NCBI GenBank assembly: GCA_003344405.1
Contig: NOWV01000001.1
Span: forward strand, 1,054,001 to 1,118,000
DNA: 64,000 bases
Source of the DNA: Trichoplax sp. H2
Lineage: Eukaryota; Placozoa; Uniplacotomia; Trichoplacea
Direction of reading: 5' to 3'
In this document: positions 28,742-40,800 of the stretch, one piece after another
Layout: the number at the start of each line of letters is the position of its first letter
How positions within the stretch are numbered: position 1 is the stretch's first letter
The notes under the pieces: model-generated
The model's input: only the letters and a program-made list of their open reading frames with translations
What the model was told of the DNA's origin: nothing
Database searches by the model: none
Translations under genes and position numbers: made by a program

Positions 28742-31700
28742 ATGTGGACAAAGTGTCATCGCTTTAATGGTCTGTTGACAGTTCTCCCTCACTGGGATAA
28801 GCCTCTGCTATACCGTTATTATGGCAGGCAAACGGTATCTTCTCTATTTATTCCTATGATGAGGACTTCCGATCAATCGGCTTCAGCCAGTGTTAGCCGC
28901 AAGGTATGGAGATCGAGATAAACTATACGTATCTGGATGAATAAAACTCCTACATCGTCTTCAAATGCGACGTACTGTATATAGTCATGACAAGCAGATA
29001 CGATAATGAATTCACTGAATCATCTATCACATTATATCACGGATTAGCTTATTCCAATAAATGAATAATTAATAGTACAGATTACTACTTTACGCAATCT
29101 ACTTTTATCGATGCTCAATCTTTTACTAGACTACTCAAGCAAGACCAGTATTCCATAATATTTCACACTTGTTCGTGCAAGTGTAAACTAGCCTGATCGT
29201 TGTTCATCCTATTTCCAAAGATTGCGATAAATTAATCGATGATATTTGTAAAAAAATTGTATACGCACGTAACATGTTGTTATTTGTACGAGTAACATTC
29301 GTTCGGTTGATGCAAAGGCTCATTTGCTGTTACTTGTTCTTACTGCCCTTCTTTAGACTATTTTGGAAAATGCTGGTTTATTAAAACAATCTAGGCCTGG
29401 TTTATATTACATCCTTCCGGTAGCTCTTCGTGCAATGTATAAATTAATTAAAGTAGTTGACGAAGAAATGACACGCATTGGCGGTAGTAAACTTGGCACG
29501 CCTTGTTTAATTCCTGCAGATCTTTGGCAATCATCAGGTAATACTTACTAGTACATATGCGAGCGAATATCTACAACTAACCTGTAATGATAATGCAAAA
29601 AACCCCCCTAAAGGCTTGTATCAAGTATATTACCATCGCCTGCTTCTCATTTATTCACTATAATCGGGTCTGATTTCGTAAAGGATTGATATATCGATTC
29701 ACATGTAAACTAATTGCGATCAATATTTTAGACCTAGCCCAAACGATCAATATTTCTTTGATTGATAAACTCTACTAGCTTTCGGATTTTTTATAAATTG
29801 GTACTACAGGTAGATGGGACACCTTAGGTGCTGAAATGTTTAAACTGAAGGACCGCCATAATCGTCATTATTGTCTAGGCCCTGTAAGCTTTATTTGAAT
29901 ACTTTTAAATCATAGTGATAACTTACTAGGTACCATAATAATTAACATCTTGAAATTTTGTAGACCCATGAAGAATCTATTAGTGAATTAGTGGGTACGT
30001 ATTTAAATTCCAAAAATATGATGCCCTTAAGATTATATCAGGTAAGTTTTCATAAACATGTTATAATCATTTGTCATGATGCTTGGAAACTATTGTCACA
30101 AAGCTAATACCTAATATCAATAGATTGATAGGAAATTTCGGGATGAAATTCGCCCACGTTTGGGTTTAAGAAGGGCCAGGGAGTTCTGGATGAAAGGTGT
30201 AAATAACTGTACAATCTATACCATTAATATGTCTCAATATTCGACTTTTGGTAGATTTATGTATGATAGAAAAGTAATTTCAAACTGTTTCAATATTTTT
30301 GTAGATATGTATTCTTTCGATATCGATAAAGAAGCATCGCTAAATAGCTACGAAATTATTTGCGAAGCATATGTTAGAATCTTCAAGAGACTAGGATTAA
30401 ATGTTGTTAAAGGTTAGAGTAAAGCTTTCATGGAAAGATTTTTATATATATTTAATTATTCCTTCAATATATAGCTTCTATATAAATATAATATACGTAT
30501 ACAATAACAAAGTACCCTATCATGTAAATTTATACAGTTGTAGCAGATAGTGGAGCAATGGGTGGTGATACTTCACATGAATTTCACTTAATTGCTGATG
30601 ACGGCGAAGATGAAATACTTATATGTGATCAGTAAGCTATATCAAAGTACTTTTTTATACACAAAATCTATATTTAGTATCTTTATGATGTAATATATGC
30701 TATCTCATCGAATATATATTATCTATCACTTATCTAGATGTCATAAAGCGATGAATATGGAAACTCTGAAGTCAGGTAGAAATATTATTAGGCCATTCCA
30801 GTTGTTTAGTTGACTTTACTATTTAACGTTATTAAATTGAACTATTTTGTTGTAGGCGATGTTACGGCAGAATGTAATTTATGCGAGGGAAAACAGAACA
30901 AGAATATTCAGAAATATCGTGGTGTAGAGGTGCTACTACATATTTAGCTCTAAAATCCTTTCCCTTTCTCTTATTGTTACTGCTCATTTTTATAAATTTA
31001 CAACTGTTGGATTTCTTTATTAATGCATCATCGGTTAATCTACCAGATTGGCCATGCCTTTTATTTGGGCACAAAGTACAGCAAAGCTGCATCTGTTACT
31101 TATACTGATGAAAATAACTGTAAAGTGTAAGTTTCAATACATAGCAAGTAAGATGATAGTAATTTATAAATCTATGCTAAAATCTGCCTTATTCTCTTCT
31201 TCGTTACAATTTGTGCAGATACGTTGAAATGGGCAGTTACGGGATTGGGGTAACCAGATTATTAGATGCGGCCCTAGAGATACAATCAACATCCAACAAA
31301 ATCCGTTGGCCATCGGTCATTACACCTTATAATATATGTATTGTACCCTTAGGAAGTCCTAAGGTAGGGCTACTGCAGTCGTAAACTAATCCACTACACA
31401 ACTCAGGCTTAACATATAGGACTACTACCGATTCATTATTTTTATACATCATACTGATATTATTTATTTTTTTACTGAAGGATAATTCATCCCAGCAGCT
31501 ACTTCAGTTAGCGCAACAACTGTATGATAAACTTGCGGTGGGTAAATTACAAAATGAAGTCGTTATCGACGATAGAATCTATTTATCGAAAACTGTTGGT
31601 CCAGGAACTCGTTTGAGACAAGCGACTCTGTTGGGATATCCTTATTTAATAATACTTGGTAAACAGGTAAAAATCTTCTATCGTTCTTTAACTTTATAAC

Positions 31701-31891
31701 ATGAATACCAACTTTGTATTAATCGTCATAAATAACTCTTTATTTTTTATCCTTTTTAAAAGGCATTACAAAAACAAGGCTATATCGAATTGGAAGATCA
31801 ATTAAATGGAAGTAAACAAAATATTCATATTGATAATATCGTAGATCATATTCAACAAGTCTACGAAAAAAGAGATATTTGTACACTATAA
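28742..31891 (+). CDS. PARS2: Mitochondrial prolyl-tRNA synthetase, complete
   Basis: Charges mitochondrial tRNA-Pro; bacterial-type class II synthetase. Thirteen exons: 28742-28903, 29357-29537, 29810-29883, 29964-30041, 30124-30196, 30305-30412, 30538-30631, 30738-30775, 30856-30929, 31047-31126, 31219-31363, 31481-31666, 31763-31891. They sum to 1422 bases, 473 aa, close to the 475 aa of the human enzyme. Exon 1 starts [14 protein letters not shown], basic and Ser/Arg-rich as expected of a mitochondrial presequence. Class II motifs are present: motif 2 [10 protein letters not shown] followed by REFWMKDMYSFD, and motif 3 [12 protein letters not shown]. The THEES motif lies in exon 4. All splice phases agree. 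The gene ends 68 bases from the end of the opposite-strand DCAF15-like gene. Confidence 0.96.
31739..31744 (-). promoter_or_regulatory. Candidate polyadenylation signal of the DCAF15-like gene inside a PARS2 intron
   Basis: AATAAA on the minus strand about 215 bases beyond the DCAF15 stop. It lies in the last intron of PARS2 on the other strand. It is a plausible signal, not proven. Confidence 0.4.
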
Positions 31892-31958
31892 GCATTTTAA
31901 TATTGCTAACATTGGTATGAAATATATAACACCGCTGTATTTAAATACTGTTAAATAA

Positions 31959-34900
31959 TTATAAAGTGATAGCAACAGCTTCTGTAGGGCTTAACAAGAC
32001 AGACAATGGAACACCTATGAAATAAAAGGAAAGTTGCTCATATTTCATCTAATGATGTTAGCTTACACAAATTTTTATTGTCCAAGCAAAAGTTGACAAT
32101 AGCTATATAAATACCTGTAAAAACTGTGGAATTTGTAAGGATTCGAACTGAAGAGAACGGATTTAATGGTGAATGACAGCGCTTTAGTAAAGTTTTTAAT
32201 AGTGTAGATGCAGGATCCCATCTAAATAAGCCAAAATAAATAATAATTGATCCCACTGCGACAAAATCGAAACAGTAAAAAATTCAAATTCATTCTAAAA
32301 ACTACTTTTGTGATTGATGTAATGCAGGAAATTCAATTGGTGAAACTTTTGGATCGCCGGTTAGCCAAATTTTGTTGGTTTTGAGGGACCAAGACAGAAC
32401 ACAATCGAGACGACAGCATGATTGCCAATTTCTAATAATTATAACATAATTAAAAGATAATTAAAAAGCCTGAAGTTGATATGGTAACGATATATTCGGT
32501 TCTAACTTTCGATGGTGTCGTTTAGGTGGTTGTGTCCCTTTAAACAATGCTACAATTAGAATTGTTAATTTCATAGTAAAAGGGCAGACCTATAGTATAT
32601 TGTGGAAATGAGGTTATTTTCAAGTAAAGGGAACTGGTGTAATTAACTCAAAAGCTTATTTGTTAAAATTGACTTGAGAATGACAGTTACGGCATATTAA
32701 ATTAGTATTACATCAATAATTTGCAGATCATAATCTGCAAGAGAAAGCTCCTTTTCTTGTAAGTAAGGTAATAATTCTGCGATAGCTCCAATACAACATT
32801 CAATATCTAGTGCCAGTTGATGAGTTATTAAAGCATCTAATAAATAAAGAAAAATGAAAAGAACTGGCAGTGGCAATATAAATCAAATATGATCTAAATA
32901 CAAATTTAAATAAAAATCATGAATATGTTTTAGTATTAATGCTACCTTTTTCCAGTAACTCTGAATCTTGTGGTTGCAAATACAGTCGTTGACGCTTAGT
33001 ATTGTAGATGTTGAGATCGAAATAATTCTCAACGTCAAAGGAGCTTGAAGCTAGCATTTGAAGGCAAGAGTTATAAATGCTCCAATGTAAATAAGCGAAG
33101 TGATCGATGTATTAAAGAAGTGAGCCATTTAATTGAAACTTTTACGATTAATACCTTAGATTTACGTACCTGATATTTCTAAATTGCTTTCATCAGGCAT
33201 GGCATAATACACTTGCCGAATGCGCCGAACAGCATTAGGAATTTCTAATAACGTCAGTTTGTGGAATCGATTGTTAACTGTTTTACTATCGCTATTTTGA
33301 ATACCATCACTTATACACTTGTTACTATTGCCATATTCAGTGGCACCATCTTCTATATTTGATTTGTCTCCCTTGTTATGCTGGTTATTATGGTCATTCA
33401 TAGTTAAATTCATTTTGACATCGTAATTACTATTTGGTTGATCCAGGTTATCATATATCCTGTTCGATCCAACAGGTGAAGAACTCCTGCCGAAGTTTTT
33501 ATAATTATGAGATGAGGCGGTCAATAGCTTAGCTTTTGGATATACTTCAAAAATAAGGCAGCGAACGCCATCTCCGCTGTTAAATATAACACAATTGTCT
33601 ATAACCATGTTTAGGGATGGTAAAAAAGGAGGATAGGGCGATAAGAGATTATAAGAGAAATGTATTTCATAATTGTGGTGTAGACATAATAAGTTTAGAT
33701 TCTGATGTCTATAAGTATCATCGTCCGAGCTGTCTAAATTACTTATAGTTCTGACACTGCTATCAAAATTTCGATTACACAACCGACATGGATGTAAAGG
33801 GGGAGTAGCAACTATTGTTATATAAGATCGGCAACAATCATCGGAAGAACTTGATGATGATAACATTCTATAAATATTTAATAACACTATTATTAGTATT
33901 GTACGTTATGACGAGATTGCATTGAGTAAGTATACAGGTATCATGATAGATATATTCATACTACTTACTCTTGGCCAACGATAACAGTGTACTTGTCATT
34001 TATTGATTCACAAAGTATTATCTTCAATTGTTGTTGAATTTCTTCATCTCTGAATAATCGGATACTTTTATACTACAATACAAATATATAGATCCTAATT
34101 ATACGCAGTATGTAAGTACATTACATACTGTACAAGCTACATTTTATACATATATGTTATCGCTGTGTTAACAATTTATCTATGCATTGGATCAACTTTC
34201 GTCAAATGAAAATAGAAGTTGGAATAATAAATAGTATAGCACTTACAAACGAAATACAATTATTACCTACTTATATAATTGCTAGTATCCATCATTTGTA
34301 ATAATTAATTTAGAATAAAGAATAATTATCAGAATCATGTATTCATTGACAAACAAGGTGAAGATCCTGTATTAAGATCATTAACTTATCCTTTTTTTTG
34401 ATTGTAAACAAACCTTGGTTAAAGGTTGGTTCAAATTAAAATTCCACCAATATAGGGTATATTTATATACTGGAGCAAATCCAGTTGATTGATTAGTACT
34501 AATATTGCAGCTATAGGAAAGTAAACGCTGACCATCTTTGGTAAAGCCTAGGAATACGGAACTGCAAATGAACAAAAGTAATAAGATAAGTGCTGACGAA
34601 TCTAGCTACGATGCTATACGAGATCAGTTGAATGACAACATTGTAGAATACTCTATTCAATTATAACGACAGGCATGTAACAAATCATTAACTAGCAATA
34701 TCTTTATCCTATACTGACATGGGTTATAGGGTATAGGTGTCTTATGTCAGTTATTCTTTGTAGCCATAGAACGTATGTATGACACCTCTTACGTATAAAT
34801 AGGATAGATCTTATCATATCCCACTACGCTTATGCAGTATGATTTATTTTGTTGGATATCGTTGTTGTTAGATGGATGAACAGGTGGCCGTATAGGATGG

Positions 34901-35033
34901 TTTTAACGATATAGGTAACACTCATGATACAGTTAACAATATCGACCTTCTAGCTGCGTGGATATCATCGCCAAAAAGGGATCTTAATGGAAGACACAAA
35001 CGGTTGGGATACTTGATCCAAAAGCTGGTTGTT
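31959..35033 (-). CDS. DCAF15: DCAF15-like DDB1- and CUL4-associated factor (first exon unresolved)
   Basis: Substrate receptor of CUL4-DDB1 ubiquitin ligases. Exons from the 5' side: 35033 down to about 34.95 kb, with NRLCLPLRSLFGDDIHAA; about 34.4-34.55 kb, with SVFLGFTKDGQRLLSYS and YKYTLYWWNFNLNQPL; about 33.97-34.07 kb, SIRLFRDEEIQQQLKIIL; about 33.17-33.87 kb, a long exon with TIVATPPLHPCRLC and a Ser/Asn-rich linker. The C-terminal part follows: NYFDLNIYNTKRQRLYLQP, HQLALDIECCIGAIAELLP, then LTNSTVFTG spliced to VPLSVLLSPTEAVAITL and stop at 31959-31961. These match human DCAF15 in order. The start codon is not fixed. A possible first exon is 35330-35392 (MAAKIKRRDCNNIAIKL), but its phase does not fit the 35033 exon directly, so a further small exon would be needed. 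Confidence 0.87.
32021..32026 (+). promoter_or_regulatory. Candidate polyadenylation signal of PARS2
   Basis: AATAAA on the plus strand, 130 bases beyond the PARS2 stop, lying within the last intron of the DCAF15-like gene. Confidence 0.45.
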
Positions 35034-36515
35034 CTGCTATAACGGCAATTCAATCCAAGGTACGATTGTTGAATCTATCCAACCGGATAAGTAAGCGTAA
35101 TTTAAGATACAGTATCAACATTTATGGCAAGAGCAATTATAACAGTATAAAGGTACAATACATAACACTTCACTTTGTAAGGCTGTAAGATGAATATTCA
35201 AAGGGTACAAATAACAAGAAGGGCAAGTAGAGTAGTTCAGTTCAAAAAAAAATAAAGCCGGAGTACCAGTAAAGATGGGCAAAAGTAGATTATTCTAGCC
35301 TGTTATGCTACTATCTACGTCAATCATACCTCTCGTGCACGTAACTTGATAGCAATATTATTACAATCACGGCGTTTTATTTTGGCTGCCATACTTGTTT
35401 TTTTTCATCAACTAACTTGGCTTCGGCTTTGCGTGTTAGCAATCTCTTATTTCAATTAATAGCCATCAACTTATATATCAAGTTACTCACCACAGTGTCC
35501 TTTCCATCCTTCACCGGCTTCTCCTAACATGGGACACTTTACTGCATTAACGTCACTGTGACCATTCGTATTTAGTCACTAAGCAATAAACTAACGGTTT
35601 CTTTTGCTAGATAGATGCGATACTGGAAAGTACAGTAGAATAAATACAACTCTTAGCTTGGATATTTGATCAAATAGGCTATTAAACTGCTAAAGTTATG
35701 ATTGGATGGACTTAGTTTGAGTTCTTTCAATCTAGCTCAATCATAGCAGTACACTACTGTATTTGTCCAAGTATGCTTTGATCCATTCCTGGAAGCGGGG
35801 ACTACTACGTTTTTTGTAGCATGCCATAGTCTATAGTAACATATATCCTGGTCTGTCAAGAATCGGTACAGCAGAGTATTGAACAGTGGGTCATTTATTC
35901 GCTGTACTACGTACTTACCCGGCAGTGGTATACGTCATAATATTAATGTCCGCGTCTGTCCGTCTCTAACGCCTGTCCGCGTTTCTGACGTCTGTCCTCC
36001 AGTCAATTCATTGATGCCTTGAAATTCATTAATCAATTATATACTGTATATTAAATAATTATATATATATATATGTTATATATTATACGCGTATATAAAT
36101 AAATAAATAATAATATTAAAGATGTATTCTGGTCAAAACCTTCAAATCCTGACCTAACAAGATACCTATCGATGAACTATAAAATTTTCTATTTTAGCAG
36201 CTTTTTGTCGATGGGATGTTTCTCGTTATAATATTCATTGCAGCAAACTACTGAGCTGCGAACGCTGACGTACCACCAGAAGGAGAATCTGACGTTCTCT
36301 TTCTGAACTCATCCCCGATCGTATAAACGCATCTTTATAATTCACCTTCCTTCTAGGTTTACAGTAATTTACTGTCACGATTCACTGATTTAGGGTTAGG
36401 ATTGCGCATTAACAGGATATCATTTTTCATGCAAACTAAAAGCAAAGGTTCATAGAGGTCTATTGGTGCGATTACGGTTCATTCTAAAGTATAAAAATAA
36501 ATTTATACAATTTAG
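35034..36515. other. Intergenic stretch upstream of DCAF15-like gene
   Basis: Holds the possible first DCAF15 exon (35330-35392, minus). A locally GC-rich imperfect repeat of CTGTCCG-type motifs lies at about 35945-36000, and an AT dinucleotide plus AAAT run at about 36058-36110. Nothing else coding was recognised. Confidence 0.55.
36058..36110. repeat. AT-rich microsatellite
   Basis: TA dinucleotides followed by a short run of TAAA units; simple sequence. Confidence 0.8.
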
Positions 36516-36634
36516 GTAAGCGAAGAAATGAAATTATTATAGCTATTTTCGCTGCATTATGTAATTCATTCCAGAATATGTGCACTTTCATGACTACCTT
36601 GCATGACCCATTTACGGAAGAAACTAAGTCGTAA
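36516..36634 (+). pseudogene. Relic of a kynureninase last exon
   Basis: One exon only, preceded by a pyrimidine-rich acceptor and ending in TAA at 36632-36634. It reads RRNEIIIAIFAALCNSFQNM and then CTFMTTLHDPFTEETKS. The intact copy downstream has [20 protein letters not shown], then [17 protein letters not shown]. The frame is still open, but the Arg of the conserved I-R-x-x-x-x-P-L-Y-N stretch is Ile, the Pro is Ala and the Tyr is Cys. No other kynureninase exon is seen upstream. The residue changes and the missing exons point to a decayed third gene copy. Confidence 0.85.
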
Positions 36635-37442
36635 ATAACTTGTATAGATGATAATAATATGCAATTATAATTATAAACCACCCATATTTCTACTAGAAAA
36701 TATATCATTAAATTAACTTTGCCTTTAAAAATCTTGTTGCACTATTATTTATTCATGTTATTAACGTCTTAAGATGCGGTGTTGTAGTAGCCCTAGTGTG
36801 TAAAGAATAAGTAAGAATTGATTGAAAAGGATCAAATCATGAATAGTTGCTAAATTTTCTACTTTATAACGGGTTGACATTTATAAATTAGGAATTACTA
36901 GGCGTGTGTATGTCACAGATTTATCTCACGCGTATGTTTTAAAGAACGTTAGTAATCTGTATTCTAGAAAAGCGTTACAAGACAGCTTTAACGTTATGTT
37001 GTTGCATCATATGTCTTTAATTGCATCTTCAAGAGTCCTATTATAAAATTATCGTCTAGTTCTCTATTTTGCTATCTTATGTGATAAATGTAATGTAACA
37101 AAATCTATTATGCTTATGGCTTATAAGTTAGATTGTGAGATTGTGCGTATATGTGGTAAATCTATATCAGCAGTAGCACTTATTATTTCGAGTTAAAAGT
37201 TAGCCCTTGGTAGCAGAATACGAGCGTACATACATGCAAACGATGTAATAAAGTAAAAAAGAAAAGCAAAGTTCTTGGTATAATTGTTAAGATAACTTAT
37301 CACGAACTCTACGAAGTGATTGCATTCGTATACTTAAAGCATAGATAGTAAATATTAAATAAAAGGAATCAAGAAATTTGATGGCTTACGGCTAATTTAT
37401 TCAGCTAAAATTCTCGACATGGCTCAGAAACGCTATTACAGT

Positions 37443-37580
37443 AAATTGTCATCTAATTCTCCTTTATTACACAGACAAGTCTAATTACACTGAATTGTAC
37501 CGTATTCATATTTGTGAATGATCATAAAAGGATCAAGAAACTACCACCTAGGAATAATTCTAATTGCCTACTGAAATCAG
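37443..37580 (-). pseudogene. Relic of a DEG/ENaC channel last exon
   Basis: On the minus strand this reads RQLELFLGGSFLI where the intact gene has GGQLGLFLGGSFLT. The pore filter GGS and the start of the second membrane helix are still visible. The 5' third (AAGAAACTACCACCTAGG on plus) and the 3' third (TCATCTAATTCTCCTTTA) both align with 50044-50201, with about 35 bases deleted between. The terminal basic tail is no longer in frame. It lies downstream of the kynureninase relic, in the same order and orientation as the intact pair at 48.3-50.2 kb. Confidence 0.82.
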
Positions 37581-37659
37581 TTACTGCCCAAATTTATTTC
37601 ATATATCTGCAAAGCATTACTAGTGACATTATTTATGGCAGCCAGGCGAATATGGCATA

Positions 37660-37720
37660 CAACGTACTTACAACGCCCATGATATAAGCCGTCTCCTTCC
37701 TTCCTTACTGTCCATAGTAG
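37660..37720 (+). promoter_or_regulatory. Conserved upstream block of kynureninase copy 1
   Basis: CAACGCCCATGATATAAGCC followed by GTCTCCTTCCTTCC matches the block at about 44448-44485 upstream of copy 2. It lies about 150-200 bases before the start codon in both. Probable promoter or 5' UTR kept after duplication; inferred. Confidence 0.45.
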
Positions 37721-37861
37721 GGGCTACTTTAGTGTTGAGTTATCAACGGCAAAACATACATAGTAGCCTAATTCTTTATGAGAATCAAGAAGAACCTTTT
37801 CTTCTTTCCCTTACTTGTATCTTATTGGTAACAAATCGTTCTAAATTTGCCTTCTCACATC

Positions 37862-40800
37862 ATGGGCACTAATGTTAAATCTACTTATCATGAATTAATG
37901 GATGAAGCTGCTAGTCATGGTTACGATATTGCTAGTCTTGAATTTGCCCAATATCTGGACAGTCAAGATGAATTCAAGGAATATCGAGAGTTATTTTATG
38001 TTCCACGAAAGAAAACTTTGCCTCAAAGTAAGTCTGAGTAAGCCTGGAAATCAATGAAATTTGCTGTAATCACACTGCTGTATGGTACCTATTTTACTGC
38101 TGATTTTATGCTCATGAATCTGTAACGAATGCTGCATTATCGACTAGCTGTCTATACCCTTTCACAATAAATGGGAAGCTACTTCTTTTTGAATTATGGT
38201 CACTAAACCTATGTACAGTAGATGATATAATAGAATACGTAATTACATCAGCAGGCTACGTAGGGTAAAATTTAACTGCTGAATACAATTAGCCTTTTCG
38301 TAGCACGATGAACAATAACAATAAAAAAATTAGCAAGACTAAAGTCAAATTTACTATCCACAATGTGCAAAAATTTTATTTTTATCATTACGGTACGATC
38401 ACTTGAGCAAGAGTACATATCACAGCCTTACTTATTACTCCAAAGCCTCTTTGTATACAACATTTTTAGCTTCGGTATGTAGACAGAGTGTTCACACGCA
38501 GCAAAACTTGTCGCTGATTTTCCATAAGTAATGATGTGGTGGAGGTGTCAGTATTAACTACACTTACTTACTAAATGCATAGTAGTATTATTCTACAGTG
38601 GTATGACTGTCCAATGTCAAGAGATTGATGCAATTACTGTATTATTTTAGAGCAGGGCAACCCACGAAGTGTGGCTGATCGTTGAATATTTGATAAATAC
38701 AGCGCTACTTGTAATGATAATACAGCTACAGTGGTAGTTAGCAGTAATGGAAACGAAATAACCAGGCAACGTACAATTAAAGCAGCACTTTTTTAGTTTG
38801 ATACAGCAGATTAAAGGTGATCACTCATATATTTGAATTGATATACAATAGTTGAATTTCATCATTAGCTCATGCGGATATAGTCATCAATATGCAAAAG
38901 GCTGCATTATTGTGCTCCTGCATAAAGTACTTGTATATGAGTAGGTCATGTCTATGCTATAATAAAGACTTGACATTGCAACGTAATAAATATTCTTTCT
39001 TCTTGAATTGTAGCTGATTTATCCCTAGTCGATGGTGAGAGTGAGAGTGTCTATCTTCTTGGTAATTCTCTCGGCTTGCAGCCTAAGCAATCTCGACAAG
39101 ATTTAATGGAATATATGGACAAATGGGCTGAAATGTTAGTTTTTATTTATAAATACAATTTGCCATGATTCATGGTTATAAAGACTTATCCTCACTAATT
39201 TACGTATTCTTAATATATACGCATATTCCTACTATTGCATAATATCAAAAGTACTGTACAAATAAAAACATTTATTTATTATCGAAAATGATGGCATTTT
39301 ATGATGGATATGTTACGGGTAGTATTGATAATCATTATTCAAAAATATTTCACTTCTAATGAAATGATATGGATGTAATAGGGGCTTCAAGGGATATTTC
39401 CATGGAAAGCATCGGTGGATAGACCTACAGGATACAGTAGCAAAGGATATGCTATGTCCTATTGTTGGTTGGTTTAAAGATACTCCTAATATTAAATGTC
39501 CTCTTTTTTTATGGCCAAGTCACTGAATGCCATATTGTAATACTGTATAACCAAGATATCTTGAATATCTGTCATCTTTTAACTATTGCATAGTAGTTGA
39601 CTCTTTATGCAAGACTGTATATTTGCTCTAATACGTTACTGCCGCCATTTAACCTAATTTTCAGTCCCTAAGAATCATTACGGTCACGATCCTTTAGTAG
39701 TATAATGTCATACAATTGATCATTTGTAAAGGAAAATTGGTTAATTTTTAATGCCGTTGTATAAACAGTTATGCTCAATAGTAATTATAATTAGTTAGTG
39801 GTTTTAGTACTGGTAGATCATTAATTAAGATCTTCAAGGTTAATCGTAAATTCTAATCGTTAGATCCTATGATGGGTAAACGTGTATGAATGCAGTATAT
39901 TGTCTATTTGTTCGCAATGGTTATGCGTTACCAGTCTACCAGCTTGAATGTAGACACTAAAAAATTTGGTTATTGATTTGATATAGGAGCAAAGCCAATT
40001 GAAATCTGTATAATGAATTCAGTTTCCGTTAACATTCACCTATTAATGGTATGCTAACTAATATCCATCTAAATAGGATCAGTACTGTTAATAACTCCTT
40101 TGAAATAATGGTAATAATGACTATGTAACCATCTTTGTTAAATTCAACCACTTAGATATCATTTTATCAACCTACTACCGAAAGATACAAGATTCTTATT
40201 GACCACGGAGCATTTCCTTCTGACCATGTACTACATTTACAAGCGTATATAACACTAGATCACAATAAATTATAGATATTAAATAATGCTCGAAAAATTA
40301 CTTGTCTCTCTGCATTATAGTTAATGATCAATTACCTTATTAAAGTATTTTTAATCGAAATAATCATATTGAATAACAGATAATTTTAGAAAAAGCTTAC
40401 TAATCTACTATTATATGATTATTATTTTAAACCGTTCTTAGTATGCAGTCCAATCACAAATACGAATGCATGATTACGATTCAGATGAGGCAATGATACT
40501 AGTTAAAGCGCGAGATGGAGAAAATACTCTAAGAACAGAAGATATTATAGCAAAAATCAACGAATTTGGCGATGCTATTGCTATGATTTTATTACCTGGT
40601 AGGTATTTCTCTTTATTAAAATTTATTAAAAAATATGTTATTGCGACTTTAAGACGATAATACTGCTTAATATTTATAACTTCTCTTTAAAGTATGCGAA
40701 TGCCTTTTAATATAGATAAATTGCTTAATCTATATACTGTAGGCGTACAATCTTTCACTGGCCAGTTGTTTAACATCAAAGAAATTACTAAGGCAGCGCA

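Noticed and set aside
30881-31108. Open frame of 75 codons on plus in the PARS2 region
   Set aside because: It runs across intron 9 in the wrong frame; the exons around it give the conserved PARS2 sequence.
32139-32160. TTCGAATCC on the minus strand, resembling a tRNA B box
   Set aside because: It is part of a DCAF15 coding exon, with no A box or acceptor stem around it.
37847-37861. Kynureninase copy 1 starting at a TTG five codons earlier
   Set aside because: Not an ATG, and the ATG at 37862 matches the start of copy 2.
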